Virus record (IMG/VR): IMGVR_UViG_3300046516_000428 | Span: 1 to 34,541 of that record | Origin: a virus | DNA: 34,541 nucleotides | Reading direction: 5' to 3' (one strand) | Shown: one piece after another, positions 1 to 6,361 of the stretch | How the letters are laid out: each line of letters opens with the position of its first letter | Numbering within the stretch: the stretch's first letter is position 1 | Program-made: the position numbers and the translations under genes | The notes under the pieces: model-generated | The model's database searches: none | Seen by the model: the letters and a program-made list of their open reading frames with translations, nothing else | What the model was told of the DNA's origin: nothing

Positions 1-180
1 TACCGGCACCACCACATGCGTCCCCGCCGCCTCTACCGCTGCGATGTGGTCGGATAGGGTGAGGATGGAAAGAGCGGCGTCGGTCAACTCAACGGCCGTT
101 TCTGGATCGCCGATCATGTCGAACATCGCCTGAATGATCCGCTCTCTTACGCCGGGGCTATCCTGTATCACATCGGCCAT
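1..180 (-). CDS. Hypothetical protein, partial (runs off the left edge)
   Basis: The reading frame starts at ATG 180-178 and is still open at base 1, so only about the first 60 residues are visible (MADVIQDSPGV...). A GGAG-type ribosome-binding site lies about 9 bases upstream. The start overlaps the end of the resolvase gene by 13 bases; a GTG at 171 that overlaps the resolvase stop as GTGA is an equally tidy alternative. The visible part is acidic and probably helical, and I do not recognise it. It is the last visible gene of the short leftward operon that begins at 1204, so it probably serves DNA metabolism, but that is inferred from position only. Confidence 0.6.
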   Translation of the reverse strand, partial: MADVIQDSPGVRERIIQAMFDMIGDPETAVELTDAALSILTLSDHIAAVEAAGTHVVVPV

Positions 181-554
181 ATCGAAATCTCCGCTTCCCC
201 GGCCTCACCCATGCGCAGGATATGCAGATCGTCAACGAGGCTGTCGTCCTCGATCACCCGATGCCGCACCAAGAGGTCGAGAATGCCCTTGATCGCGTTA
301 TCGAGATCGCGGCGCCTCGCCAGCCCCGCCTCGATCCGCACCCGCACCGGCCCCGCGACGGTAGCGCACATGGCCGCGGTCGGTGGGATTTGCAGCTTCA
401 GCCGCCAGCCGGCCTCGCGCAGCCATGCGCGATAGGCGGGAGCCTTGACCCGCCGCGAGACGCCGCTGACAAACAGATTGTTGGCCGAGGGCGGCACCGG
501 CAGGTTGAACCGCACCGCGCCCTTAGCGGATACGAGGCAATCGGCCATCATCAT
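168..554 (-). CDS. rusA: RusA-type Holliday-junction resolvase
   Basis: A protein of about 128 residues that resembles RusA, the small dimeric endonuclease that cuts four-way DNA junctions during phage recombination and prepares branched DNA for packaging. The diagnostic stretch is in the middle: RRRDLDNAIKGILD, followed by an acidic IEDDSLVDDL segment, which supplies the metal-binding aspartates of the family. Length fits RusA (about 120-140 residues). The frame is open further upstream, but ATG at 554-552 overlaps the stop of the preceding gene as ATGA and gives a normal N-terminus with the family's FNLPVPPSANN opening. It is co-directional with the HTH and zinc-ribbon genes. It probably works with the exonuclease and annealing protein encoded on the other strand. 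Confidence 0.88.
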   Translation of the reverse strand: MMMADCLVSAKGAVRFNLPVPPSANNLFVSGVSRRVKAPAYRAWLREAGWRLKLQIPPTAAMCATVAGPVRVRIEAGLARRRDLDNAIKGILDLLVRHRVIEDDSLVDDLHILRMGEAGEAEISIWPM

Positions 555-778
555 GGCCCAGCAATCCGAACCGGGATGAGCGTGGGCTGCTTCATTCTCG
601 GCTTCAGCATGTGAGCGCGGTAAAGTTCGACACATTCGCGCAGTCTTTCCAGCTTCATCCTGGCCGGGTCAGTAAGCGTAACGCCGGGCACGTGCTCTAG
701 GAACATCAGCAGATCAATAGCAGCGTTCACTAGCCGCAACTCTCGGCCTGTTGGCCGCTCGTCTGTCTCGCTCATCAC
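551..778 (-). CDS. Hypothetical protein, 75 residues
   Basis: A short soluble protein, MMSETDERPTGREL... to ...LIPVRIAGP. The middle (LRLVNAAIDLLMFLEHVPGV and MKLERLRECVELYRAHM) looks helical. I see no catalytic or metal-binding motif and do not recognise a family. It lies between the HTH gene and the resolvase gene, with a 4-base ATGA overlap to the resolvase, so it is almost certainly co-transcribed and translationally coupled. The next upstream gene ends 10 bases away. Confidence 0.6.
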   Translation of the reverse strand: MMSETDERPTGRELRLVNAAIDLLMFLEHVPGVTLTDPARMKLERLRECVELYRAHMLKPRMKQPTLIPVRIAGP

Positions 779-788
779 CCCTCCTCAC

Positions 789-1058
789 TCATTCCGCCGC
801 CTGCTGGCGCTTGGTGTACCGCCGCGGCAGTCGCGGTTCGTGCTTCAGCGCGTCCATCGCCTCGGCGTAGAGCCGGGTCGCCGGAATGCCGGTGTCGGCG
901 CTGACCCGTTCCAGCGTCGAGGTGCGGAAGAATTCCGGGGTCCGCGCCGCCCTGATCCCCGCCAGCGCATAGATCGCCGGCTTCGCCAAACGCTGCCGCC
1001 GGGCGTACACATACGGCAGCTCGCCCCGCTTCTGGAGCCAGCGGGCAAACGATGTCAT
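789..1058 (-). CDS. Small helix-turn-helix (Cro/XRE-like) protein
   Basis: An 89-residue basic protein. Residues about 3-60 read as a Cro-like five-helix domain: FARWLQKRG, then YARRQRLAKPAIYALAG (candidate turn and recognition helix), then TSTLERVSADTGIP. The tail is Lys/Arg-rich. Start chosen at ATG 1058, which overlaps the stop of the zinc-ribbon gene as ATGA; the frame is open further upstream but that part is antisense-like and overlaps the zinc-ribbon gene. Its place second in an operon that reads away from a divergent promoter fits a transcriptional regulator of the early genes. No operator can be assigned to it from sequence alone. Confidence 0.62.
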   Translation of the reverse strand: MTSFARWLQKRGELPYVYARRQRLAKPAIYALAGIRAARTPEFFRTSTLERVSADTGIPATRLYAEAMDALKHEPRLPRRYTKRQQAAE

Positions 1059-1204
1059 GCCAAGGCCCTTGGTGGGAAGAACCAGCCGTGGCACCAGGAG
1101 CAGTAACCGATCAGCCTGCCCTTTCGTTTCGTGCGCCGAAGCGTGAGGCAATGCCCACAGTCGGGGCATTGGGGAAGCGGCGCGTCTGTCTGTAAATTCG
1201 TCAT
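1055..1204 (-). CDS. Small zinc-ribbon protein, 49 residues
   Basis: The protein (MTNLQTDAPLPQ...) carries CPDCGHC, a basic linker LRRTKRKGRL, and then CSWCHGWFF, that is, two C-x2-C knuckles about 18 residues apart, as in phage zinc ribbons that bind nucleic acid. The start is ATG 1204; an upstream in-frame ATG would extend into the promoter region and is unlikely. It is the first gene of the leftward operon, and its stop overlaps the HTH start as ATGA. Target and role are unknown. Confidence 0.6.
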   Translation of the reverse strand: MTNLQTDAPLPQCPDCGHCLTLRRTKRKGRLIGYCSWCHGWFFPPRALA

Positions 1205-1284
1205 GCCGCACCCTCGCATATTTCCACTTGACGCGCAATAGCCGTCGTGCCATTTAATTGTCGTCAAACACGGGAGAACGGGCA
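1205..1284. promoter_or_regulatory. Divergent promoter region with inverted -35-like boxes
   Basis: This 80-base gap separates the leftward and rightward operons and must hold promoters for both. TTGACG at 1228-1233 can serve as a rightward -35 box, with CATTTA at 1251-1256 after a 17-base spacer (TTTAAT at 1253-1258 is the other choice). The mirror sequence CGTCAA at 1262-1267 is the same TTGACG on the minus strand. The two boxes face each other, so the promoters would overlap and polymerases would compete. A GGGAGA ribosome-binding site precedes the plus-strand start at 1285. The -10 matches are weak, so the exact promoters are uncertain. Confidence 0.45.
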
Positions 1285-1515
1285 ATGAGCTACGCAGACG
1301 AGATTTTCCGCCAGATTAAAGAGATCAACGGCGTCTACACGACGGCGTTGGAGCAGGGCGACGCGCACGGCAACTCGGCCCGCGCGCTGCGCCGGCTGGT
1401 CCAGCGCATCGAAGCTTTCGAGCGCGAGATGACGCTATCGAGGGCGCTGCCGATGGTGCGCATCGCCGAATTGCGCGAGGCGGTCGCCGAGGCGAAGGGA
1501 GCGCTGCCGAAATGA
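1285..1515 (+). CDS. Hypothetical protein, 76 residues, first gene of the rightward operon
   Basis: Starts MSYADEIFRQIKEING at ATG 1285 behind a GGGAGA ribosome-binding site; an earlier in-frame ATG at 1258 lies in the promoter region and is less likely. The protein is rich in Ala, Glu and Arg and predicted to be almost entirely helical (RALRRLVQRIEAFEREM and VRIAELREAVAEAKGAL), with no Cys and no recognisable active site. Its stop overlaps the next start as ATGA. Being the first gene after an early promoter it could act early in takeover, but there is no direct evidence for a function. Confidence 0.65.
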   Translation: MSYADEIFRQIKEINGVYTTALEQGDAHGNSARALRRLVQRIEAFEREMTLSRALPMVRIAELREAVAEAKGALPK

Positions 1516-1676
1516 GTTATCGGGCGCTAATCGGAGCGCTGACCGCCATCAACGCCGGGTTCTCGGCCCTGAACCTCTGGCTTGGCGATCCGCTCAATCT
1601 TTGGGTTTCCGGGTTCTGCGCCGCCGTCACGGTGGCTCTGACCATGCAGGTCATCCCCAGCGGGCATCGGTCATGA
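1512..1676 (+). CDS. Small membrane protein, 54 residues
   Basis: ATG at 1512 overlaps the preceding TGA, and its own stop overlaps the exonuclease start as ATGA, so it is tightly embedded in the operon. The protein begins MSYRALIGALTAINAGFSAL and continues with a hydrophobic stretch around VSGFCAAVTVALTMQV, giving one and possibly two membrane-spanning segments. I do not recognise a family. Confidence 0.55.
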   Translation: MSYRALIGALTAINAGFSALNLWLGDPLNLWVSGFCAAVTVALTMQVIPSGHRS

Positions 1677-2602
1677 GCGGGCTCACCGAGGAGCAACTGG
1701 CCTACCGGCGCCGCTATGTCTGCGGCTCGGACGCAGCCGATGTGATGAAGGGCAACTGGCTGGAGCTGTGGAAGATCAAGACCGGGGCAATCCCCGAGCC
1801 GGATCTTTACGACAAGCTCTCCCCGACGCTGGATTACCACGTCCTCAAGCATTTCACCCGCGAGCGGCTGGAACTGACCCGGCTTCTGGGCCACGCCACC
1901 GAGCCGCTCAACGCCTTCTGGTACGAGAAGCAGACCGGGCGTGAGGTGACGCGGCGCGGCGAGTGGGCGGTCAGCCGCCGGCACGCCTTCATGGGCGCGC
2001 ACCTCGACGGCGTGAGCACCACCAGCCGGGGCGAGCCGTGCTATTGGGACGCCAAGTGGACCGGCCGCGCCGACGAGGCCTTCGTGCTCAGGCAAACGCC
2101 GCAGGGGGTCCACAATGCGACGATCCTCGGCGTCGATTGGTGGGGCCTCTCGGTCTTCGTCGGCAACGGCAAGTGGGAGTGGATCGAGCAGCCGGTCGAC
2201 CCGCTCTACCAGGCGCAGCTTATCTCGATGGAGCGCCGCTTTTGGGATTATGTGACAAGCGAAGTTGAGCCGCAGGAAGGCTATGAGCCTCCTGTTGCTG
2301 CACCTAAGCCGCAGCCGAAACTGCGCACAGTCTCGCTCGACGGGGGCAAGTATGACCCGGAGACGCAGACCTGGGAACCCCCCGAGGGCGGCGGCGCGCC
2401 GAACTGGGCGTCCGACTTCGTGCGGCTTGCCTACGCCTTCCACAACACCGAGGCGGCGTTCAAGCGGCACGCCATCGTGCGCGACGAGTTGAAGGCGCTG
2501 GTTCCCGAGGATGTCGGCGTGGTCCTGCGTGGAGACTTCAAGCTGGCAAGGGACAAAGCGGGCGCGATCCGTATGTCGATAACCCGGGAGAAGCCCGAAT
2601 GA
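1673..2602 (+). CDS. YqaJ/lambda-exonuclease-like recombination nuclease
   Basis: A 309-residue protein with the layout of YqaJ-type viral recombinases, relatives of lambda exonuclease that degrade one strand from a DNA end to expose 3' single strands. Visible landmarks: GSDAADVM near residue 18, LWKIKTG at 32-38, GHATEP at 73-78 (metal-binding Glu), HLDGV at 110-114 (metal-binding Asp), YWDAKW at 124-129 (the D/E-x-K catalytic pair, here Asp-Ala-Lys), and a C-terminal DPLYQAQLISMERRFWDYV block where family members keep the FW..V end. ATG 1673 overlaps the previous stop as ATGA. Two genes downstream of the KTSC gene is an ERF annealing protein, its natural partner; together they form an exonuclease-annealase pair. 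Confidence 0.85.
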   Translation: MSGLTEEQLAYRRRYVCGSDAADVMKGNWLELWKIKTGAIPEPDLYDKLSPTLDYHVLKHFTRERLELTRLLGHATEPLNAFWYEKQTGREVTRRGEWAVSRRHAFMGAHLDGVSTTSRGEPCYWDAKWTGRADEAFVLRQTPQGVHNATILGVDWWGLSVFVGNGKWEWIEQPVDPLYQAQLISMERRFWDYVTSEVEPQEGYEPPVAAPKPQPKLRTVSLDGGKYDPETQTWEPPEGGGAPNWASDFVRLAYAFHNTEAAFKRHAIVRDELKALVPEDVGVVLRGDFKLARDKAGAIRMSITREKPE

Positions 2603-2733
2603 CATGCTCAACGACAGCGCGGGATCTTTGGTTCGCCTTTGAGATATTCCTGCTTGGCGGGATTCTCGGCCTGGCCCTCACGGCCCGCCTTCTTGGAGTT
2701 AGGTGCCACAAAGGGGATAAATCCGATGGTTGA
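2599..2733 (+). CDS. Small membrane protein, 44 residues
   Basis: ATG 2599 overlaps the exonuclease stop as ATGA. The translation begins MTCSTTARDLWFAFEI and has one strong transmembrane helix (IFLLGGILGLALTARLLGV) followed by a short charged tail, HKGDKSDG. Its stop overlaps the start of the KTSC gene by 8 bases. It looks like one of the tiny inner-membrane proteins common in early phage operons. No function can be read from the sequence. Confidence 0.5.
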   Translation: MTCSTTARDLWFAFEIFLLGGILGLALTARLLGVRCHKGDKSDG

Positions 2734-2938
2734 TATGGTCGCGGTACAAAGCTCAACGGTCGACAGCATCGGCTGGGATGCCGACGCGCAGGAGCTGGTC
2801 GTGCAATTCAAGAACGGCTCGCAATACGTCTACCCCGACGCGGGCGAGGGGGCTTACCATGACTTGTTGTCCAGCAACTCGCCAGGCTCGTACATCAATC
2901 GCTGGCTCAAGAACACTCACTATAGGAAAATCAGATGA
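2726..2938 (+). CDS. KTSC-domain protein
   Basis: A 70-residue protein that matches the small KTSC domain almost from end to end: VQSSTVDSIGWD, then LVVQFKNGSQYVYPDAG, then a helix and SPGSYINRWLKNTHYRKI. These correspond to the family's S.i..igYd, l.v.F..G..Y.Y..V and S.G.yfn..Ir..y phrases. The start is ATG 2726, 12 bases after a GGGGAT ribosome-binding site; a longer open frame upstream overlaps the membrane-protein gene and is not needed. KTSC domains occur in phages and in RNA-metabolism proteins, and their activity is unclear. Co-operonic with the recombination genes. Confidence 0.75.
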   Translation: MVDMVAVQSSTVDSIGWDADAQELVVQFKNGSQYVYPDAGEGAYHDLLSSNSPGSYINRWLKNTHYRKIR

Positions 2939-3066
2939 GCGCGGAAGAGCAGACTATGGCGATTTCAATACTCACGACCCTATACCAGGCGTTTACCGCA
3001 AATGGTGACCACGATGCGGCGGAAAAGGTGAAGAAAAAACTGCTTCTCCTAGTGGAGGGACTTTGA
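2935..3066 (+). CDS. Hypothetical protein, 43 residues
   Basis: ATG 2935 overlaps the KTSC stop as ATGA, and the stop directly abuts the ERF start at 3067. The translation is a single amphipathic helical unit (MAISILTTLYQAFTANGDHD followed by AAEKVKKKLLLLVEGL). I do not recognise it. The perfect coupling on both sides and an internal GGAGGGACTTT that serves as the ERF ribosome-binding site support a real coding region. Confidence 0.5.
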   Translation: MSAEEQTMAISILTTLYQAFTANGDHDAAEKVKKKLLLLVEGL

Positions 3067-3837
3067 ATGTCCGATAGCTACAACATCGAGACGGAGATCG
3101 CCGCGACGCACCGCTGGAGTAATCCGGCCGGCGAGGTGTTCGGCGCGCTCGCCAAGGCGCAGGCCGAGATCAAGAATGCGGTGAAAGACAGCACCAACCC
3201 GCATTTCAAGTCGCGCTATGCCGATCTCGCCGCGGTCAAGGAAGCGTGCTGGGGACCGCTCACGGGGGCTGGGATCGCCGTCGTGCAGATGCCGATAAAC
3301 CGTGCCGGCGATGTCGGGGTCGTGACCCTGTTCGCGCATTCCTCCGGCCAGTGGATCGAGAGCACGGTATTCGTCCAGCCCACCAAGTTCGACGCGCAAG
3401 GGGTCGGCTCGGTCATCACCTATCTGCGCCGCTATGCGCTGGCGGCGATGGCCGGGGTCGCGCCAGACGACGACGACGGCGAGGCGGCGGTGGGGCGGCC
3501 ACAGGGAAGCGCCAGGGCGCAGGAAGCGCCTCGGGGCGGCAATCGGCCGGCGGGGCGCGAACAGGCCCCTACAGCCTCGGCGGACGCGGAGAATGAGGCA
3601 AAGAAGCGGTGGGTCGAGATACGCGGGGTGATCGACGAGTTCAACACGGTCCCCGACCTCGACGGCATCGAGAGGATGCCAGCGTGGGCGGCGTGCCGGG
3701 ACAAGATCGCCGCCGCAAGGGGGCAGGCAGCCGCCAACGAGGCGATGGACAACCTGCGCAACCGGATCGAGGACCGCAAGGCGCTGCTACTCGACGACGC
3801 ACGCGGCAGTCTCCGCCCCTTCGATGGAGCCGATTGA
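3067..3837 (+). CDS. erf: ERF-family single-strand annealing protein
   Basis: A 256-residue protein with the N-terminal ERF core: FGALAKAQAEIKN, then the hallmark NPHFKSRYADLAAVKEA (residues about 42-58), VVTLFAHSSGQWIES, and GSVITYLRRYALAAMAGVAPDDDDGEA. The rest (from about residue 145) is a low-complexity linker and a helical C-terminal part, as usual in the family. ERF proteins anneal complementary single strands and promote recombination and genome circularisation; P22 Erf is the type member. The start has a GGAGG site 8 bases upstream. Its pairing with the YqaJ-type nuclease in the same operon strongly supports the assignment. Confidence 0.9.
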   Translation: MSDSYNIETEIAATHRWSNPAGEVFGALAKAQAEIKNAVKDSTNPHFKSRYADLAAVKEACWGPLTGAGIAVVQMPINRAGDVGVVTLFAHSSGQWIESTVFVQPTKFDAQGVGSVITYLRRYALAAMAGVAPDDDDGEAAVGRPQGSARAQEAPRGGNRPAGREQAPTASADAENEAKKRWVEIRGVIDEFNTVPDLDGIERMPAWAACRDKIAAARGQAAANEAMDNLRNRIEDRKALLLDDARGSLRPFDGAD

Positions 3838-4073
3838 TGGTCGACATTGCATGGTCGCACGCAGGCGGCGGGCGTTGGATTGCCACCGTCACGCGCGAAG
3901 AGGAGAAGCCCGGCCTCGCGCAACTGGCGATGATGAACGCCTACGGCATGACCAACGGCCTACAGCCGTACTGGGCATGTCGGCCGTGCCCATGCTGCGG
4001 CGGAATCTCGTGGCACGCCCCGCCATATCAGTCCGGCCTGTTTAACGGCCTCTTCGGGAGCCTCGGGATATGA
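3837..4073 (+). CDS. Hypothetical protein with a Cys cluster, 78 residues
   Basis: The start ATG 3837 overlaps the ERF stop (TGATG). The protein opens MVDIAWSHAGGGRWIATVTREE and carries CRPCPCCGG near residue 54, followed by a Gly/Phe-rich end. The C-x2-C-x-C-C arrangement could bind one metal ion, but there is no second knuckle, so a zinc ribbon is not certain. It is co-transcribed with erf. Function unknown. Confidence 0.6.
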   Translation: MVDIAWSHAGGGRWIATVTREEEKPGLAQLAMMNAYGMTNGLQPYWACRPCPCCGGISWHAPPYQSGLFNGLFGSLGI

Positions 4074-4390
4074 CCGAGCCGCAGATGCGCGCCTTCGCCA
4101 TCACCCTCGTCTTCGCTGACGGGTCGATGTTCAGCAACATCTCGCTCTCGCCGGCACGGGAGCCGGCTCTGGCGGGGGCGGTGCTGGCGGCCGCGCGCGA
4201 GAATCCCGCCGTCCCCGATCTGACCGGGTTCTCGATCAACGAGATGACGGCCGAGTGGATGCGGGCGACGCTGCGGCAGATGGAAGGGCAGCCCGGCCAG
4301 GTCGTCTCGCTGGTCAGCGACAACCTGCGCCCGACCAATCCGCTGAACGTGCGATTCCCTACCGGCCCGGTCGGGGGAGAGCCGGCATGA
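4070..4390 (+). CDS. Hypothetical protein, 106 residues
   Basis: ATG 4070 overlaps the preceding stop as ATGA. The protein starts MTEPQMRAFAITLVFADGSM and has beta-strand-like segments near the start (AITLVFADG, MFSNISLS) and helices in the middle (ALAGAVLAAARENP, MTAEWMRATLRQME). It is acidic to neutral, without Cys, membrane segments or a known motif. Position in the recombination operon is the only clue to its role. Confidence 0.6.
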   Translation: MTEPQMRAFAITLVFADGSMFSNISLSPAREPALAGAVLAAARENPAVPDLTGFSINEMTAEWMRATLRQMEGQPGQVVSLVSDNLRPTNPLNVRFPTGPVGGEPA

Positions 4391-4410
4391 CCGAGACGAA
4401 AGCCCAATAG

Positions 4411-4557
4411 ATGAGTTGGATTGCTGGATTTGTATCTCTAGACGAGATGCGCAAGCGTAAGAACCCGCCTCCGTTGCCGCCGTGGTGGTTTTGGTTGGCT
4501 TGCGCAGTGGTAACAGTTTCTCTTATCGTTTTTGTTTATTGGGATGCGCAAATATGA
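4411..4557 (+). CDS. Small membrane protein, 48 residues
   Basis: The translation MSWIAGFVSLDEMRKRKNPP leads into a transmembrane segment WWFWLACAVVTVSLIVFVYW and ends DAQI. The basic RKRK before the helix suggests the N-terminus stays in the cytoplasm. A 24-base mini-frame (4387-4410) separates it from the gene before; no strong ribosome-binding site is visible. The stop overlaps the next start as ATGA. From here to about 5600 the DNA is clearly richer in A and T. Confidence 0.5.
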   Translation: MSWIAGFVSLDEMRKRKNPPPLPPWWFWLACAVVTVSLIVFVYWDAQI

Positions 4558-4700
4558 CCGAGATGAAAGCCGAGAAAGAGCCGTCACCGGAGGCGCTGGC
4601 GGCTGCCGACGCTTCCTATGATGAGTGGATCGCCGCGCTAAAAGCCGGGGCCAACGGTAATTACGCAGCGCTTCAAAAAGGGATTTATATACTTGACTCC
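4554..4700 (+). pseudogene. Probable early gene cut short by the antisense moron
   Basis: ATG 4554 overlaps the preceding stop as ATGA, and the first 45 or so residues (MTEMKAEKEPSPEALAAADA..., then YDEWIAALKAGANGNYAALQKG) look like a genuine helical protein. Beyond about 4700 the frame stays open to 5459 only because it runs exactly codon-on-codon opposite the minus-strand gene 4701-5366; that part has the composition of an antisense shadow. I read this as the 5' remnant of a gene interrupted when the minus-strand gene was inserted. The alternative is a real 301-residue protein, which I consider unlikely. Confidence 0.35.
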
Positions 4701-5366
4701 CTATTTCGGCGGCGGTTTCACTCCGACATAGAGAAGAATTGTCCCGGCGGCCACCCCAGAATCAATTCGGATTGTCTTATCAGGCAGGATGTTGAGGTTA
4801 AAGAGCGATACAATCAACGTACCCGCAGCATCCGAAATGCCGCTGGTCGATCTCTCGACATCATTCATGAGAATCGCCATTCCAACGGGGTTTTTACTGC
4901 CGGGCTGCACTTGAGTTATGCCGCCCCCATAATCCCACCCTGCTTCACGAACGATGGGAATAAAATCGTAAGCAAAATCCTTGCTTTCTGTGTCACTAGC
5001 CACCGCCCAGATGGCGATCTTTTGCCCCCGAAAGGGAGAAATGGCCTTAATCAGCATTTGCTGTTGCTGTGGCGTCAGGCGGCGGGGCGCTTGTTGTTCA
5101 CGCATCTTAGCGAGTTGATCATTCGCCGATTTTGCGGCGTTGCGCGCTGCGATTACTTCTTGGTCGCGATGAGCATTCTCTTTTTGCTGTTCATCAGCTT
5201 TTCGGCTAGAAGCGGCAGCAACGAGAGCGCTATGCCTTTCTCCATAGTAATGGGAGACGACTTCAGATGTCCCGAGAAGAAACAAACAGACAATGCCAGC
5301 CCAAAAATAGAAAGTGTTCCAGAAGTCGGTCCAATCAATAGAGTCCCATCCGGGCCACCATTGCAT
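4701..5366 (-). CDS. Membrane-anchored coiled-coil protein; likely moron
   Basis: A 221-residue protein. Residues about 5-40 are Trp-rich and then hydrophobic (TFYFWAGIVCLFLLGTSEVV), an inner-membrane anchor. Residues about 50-95 are a charged coiled coil (SSRKADEQQKENAHRDQE). The rest is a compact alpha/beta domain: RRLTPQQQQMLIKAI, then GQKIAIWAVASDTESKDFA, and AGWDYGGGITQV. I recall similar hypothetical proteins from proteobacterial chromosomes, but I know no function. The start is ATG 5366 behind GGAGATAATC; an upstream TTG at 5378 is the alternative. It is antisense to the early operon and AT-richer than its neighbours, with TTA, AGA and other codons rare elsewhere here, all signs of a recently acquired, independently transcribed gene. 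Confidence 0.75.
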   Translation of the reverse strand: MQWWPGWDSIDWTDFWNTFYFWAGIVCLFLLGTSEVVSHYYGERHSALVAAASSRKADEQQKENAHRDQEVIAARNAAKSANDQLAKMREQQAPRRLTPQQQQMLIKAISPFRGQKIAIWAVASDTESKDFAYDFIPIVREAGWDYGGGITQVQPGSKNPVGMAILMNDVERSTSGISDAAGTLIVSLFNLNILPDKTIRIDSGVAAGTILLYVGVKPPPK

Positions 5367-5585
5367 GATTATCTCCAAATGCCACTCGCTCTACTGGCTG
5401 CCTTCTTGATTGGGTTCAAGTTGGGGGGCCGCGCGCTTCGATGGCGCGGTGCGAGATGACTTTTTTGTGTCTTCGCGGCCTTGGTTTTTGGCTTTGGCCG
5501 GTATGCAACAGGCCCAAGGTTATTGGGCGTCGGATGATGCCTGGACTGCGACATGCCAAATCATAATGATGATTGAGAGCCAGCC
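5367..5585. other. Intergenic leader of the moron, with a doubtful 61-residue frame
   Basis: No convincing gene. On the minus strand a frame at 5554-5369 encodes a Lys/Arg/Pro-rich peptide of 61 residues that ends two bases before the moron ATG; it lacks a ribosome-binding site and has a random composition, so I do not call it. The stretch should contain the moron promoter. A hairpin with arms CCGCGC 5429-5434 and GCGCGG 5444-5449 is followed 11 bases later by TTTTTT at 5461-5466 on the plus strand, a poor terminator at best. A short palindrome ATCATAATGAT lies at 5560-5570. Confidence 0.35.
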
Positions 5586-6059
5586 ATGACGGAGCGCGCC
5601 GCAGATGCCGAGCGACTGGCCCATATTCGTTATTGCCACGAACTACAACGAGGCATGGATGAAGCTTTGCCGTCGTTTCAACACATGGAAACGGCACTCG
5701 CGACAATAGCCCGCCTCGAACAAGAGCGCGACGCCGCCCCTGCGACCAGCGGGGAGATTCATTTGTCATACGACGAACTCGACAGAACCGCCAACGCGGC
5801 TGCTGCCACCCCGGAGCCGGCAGATTGGCGGCCCATCGCAGAAGCCCCATTGGCTGTGTGGGGATGGGCGTGGAATTTTGGTTGGCGCCACGCCTACCCG
5901 GCAATGCGCAACGGCAATAATGGTGCTGTCTGGGTCGATACTTGCGAGCCAGAAGCCAAAGGATGGCAGACATTTGCAAGCTATTGGCGACCGGCTGATT
6001 TGCCTGCCTTCGCCGCCCGAGACGCCGCCCTCAAGGCGAGGGAGGAGGAGACGAGATGA
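5586..6059 (+). CDS. Hypothetical protein with a DUF551-like WRPI...WRP segment
   Basis: 157 residues. The N-terminal 75 residues are helical (ETALATIARLEQERDAA). After residue about 80 comes DWRPIAEAPLAVWGWAWN, and near the end WQTFASYWRPADLP. The pair WRPI-x-AP ... WRP is the pattern of the small DUF551-type domain seen in many phage proteins. The end is charged (KAREEETR). It resumes the rightward operon after the moron insertion, and its stop overlaps the next start as ATGA. A biochemical function is not known for such proteins. Confidence 0.65.
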   Translation: MTERAADAERLAHIRYCHELQRGMDEALPSFQHMETALATIARLEQERDAAPATSGEIHLSYDELDRTANAAAATPEPADWRPIAEAPLAVWGWAWNFGWRHAYPAMRNGNNGAVWVDTCEPEAKGWQTFASYWRPADLPAFAARDAALKAREEETR

Positions 6060-6361
6060 AGCCGAGCATCAAAGATCGAGTCGTCGCACGATGCTTTACG
6101 GTGCCGAGTATCGGTATCCCTGCGGGACGAGAAGTGGTATTTGCGCGAGACGCAATAGAAATCGCAGCCGATGAGCGCCGCGACGGCCACGCCACGGGCT
6201 TCGCCGAGGCGCTGGAGATGGCCGCTGCTTATATCGACCAGATCGATATCCTGCGAGAACATGCACACATGTCAACAATTGATAATATGAAACTCGTACT
6301 CGCAATGGTTGCTGATGGAGTCCGCTCTCTCGCGACAGCCCCCACAGGGGAGAAGAAGTGA
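6056..6361 (+). CDS. Hypothetical protein, 101 residues
   Basis: ATG 6056 overlaps the preceding stop as ATGA. The sequence starts MKPSIKDRVVARCFTVPSIG and is then largely helical (GFAEALEMAAAYIDQIDILREH, MKLVLAMVADGVRSLA). There is one Cys and no known motif. Codon use is more AT-rich than in the genes that follow. The GTG start of the hydroxylase-like gene overlaps its stop as GTGA. Confidence 0.6.
   Translation: MKPSIKDRVVARCFTVPSIGIPAGREVVFARDAIEIAADERRDGHATGFAEALEMAAAYIDQIDILREHAHMSTIDNMKLVLAMVADGVRSLATAPTGEKK

Noticed and set aside
1517-2611. Long minus-strand frame (364 codons) opposite the exonuclease gene
   Set aside because: Arg/Pro/Leu-rich antisense shadow of a GC-rich gene; no motif, no ribosome site.
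4701-5459. Plus-strand frame continuing the gene that starts at 4554, 301 codons in total
   Set aside because: It lies codon-on-codon opposite the convincing minus-strand moron. In that register a stop can arise only from TTA, CTA or TCA codons of the other strand, which are infrequent, so a long open frame is expected by chance. Composition is shadow-like.
5429-5466. Hairpin followed by TTTTTT on the plus strand
   Set aside because: The T-run is 11 bases from the stem, too far for an intrinsic terminator.
5369-5554. 61-residue basic frame ahead of the moron
   Set aside because: No ribosome-binding site, random composition, in the place where the moron promoter should be.
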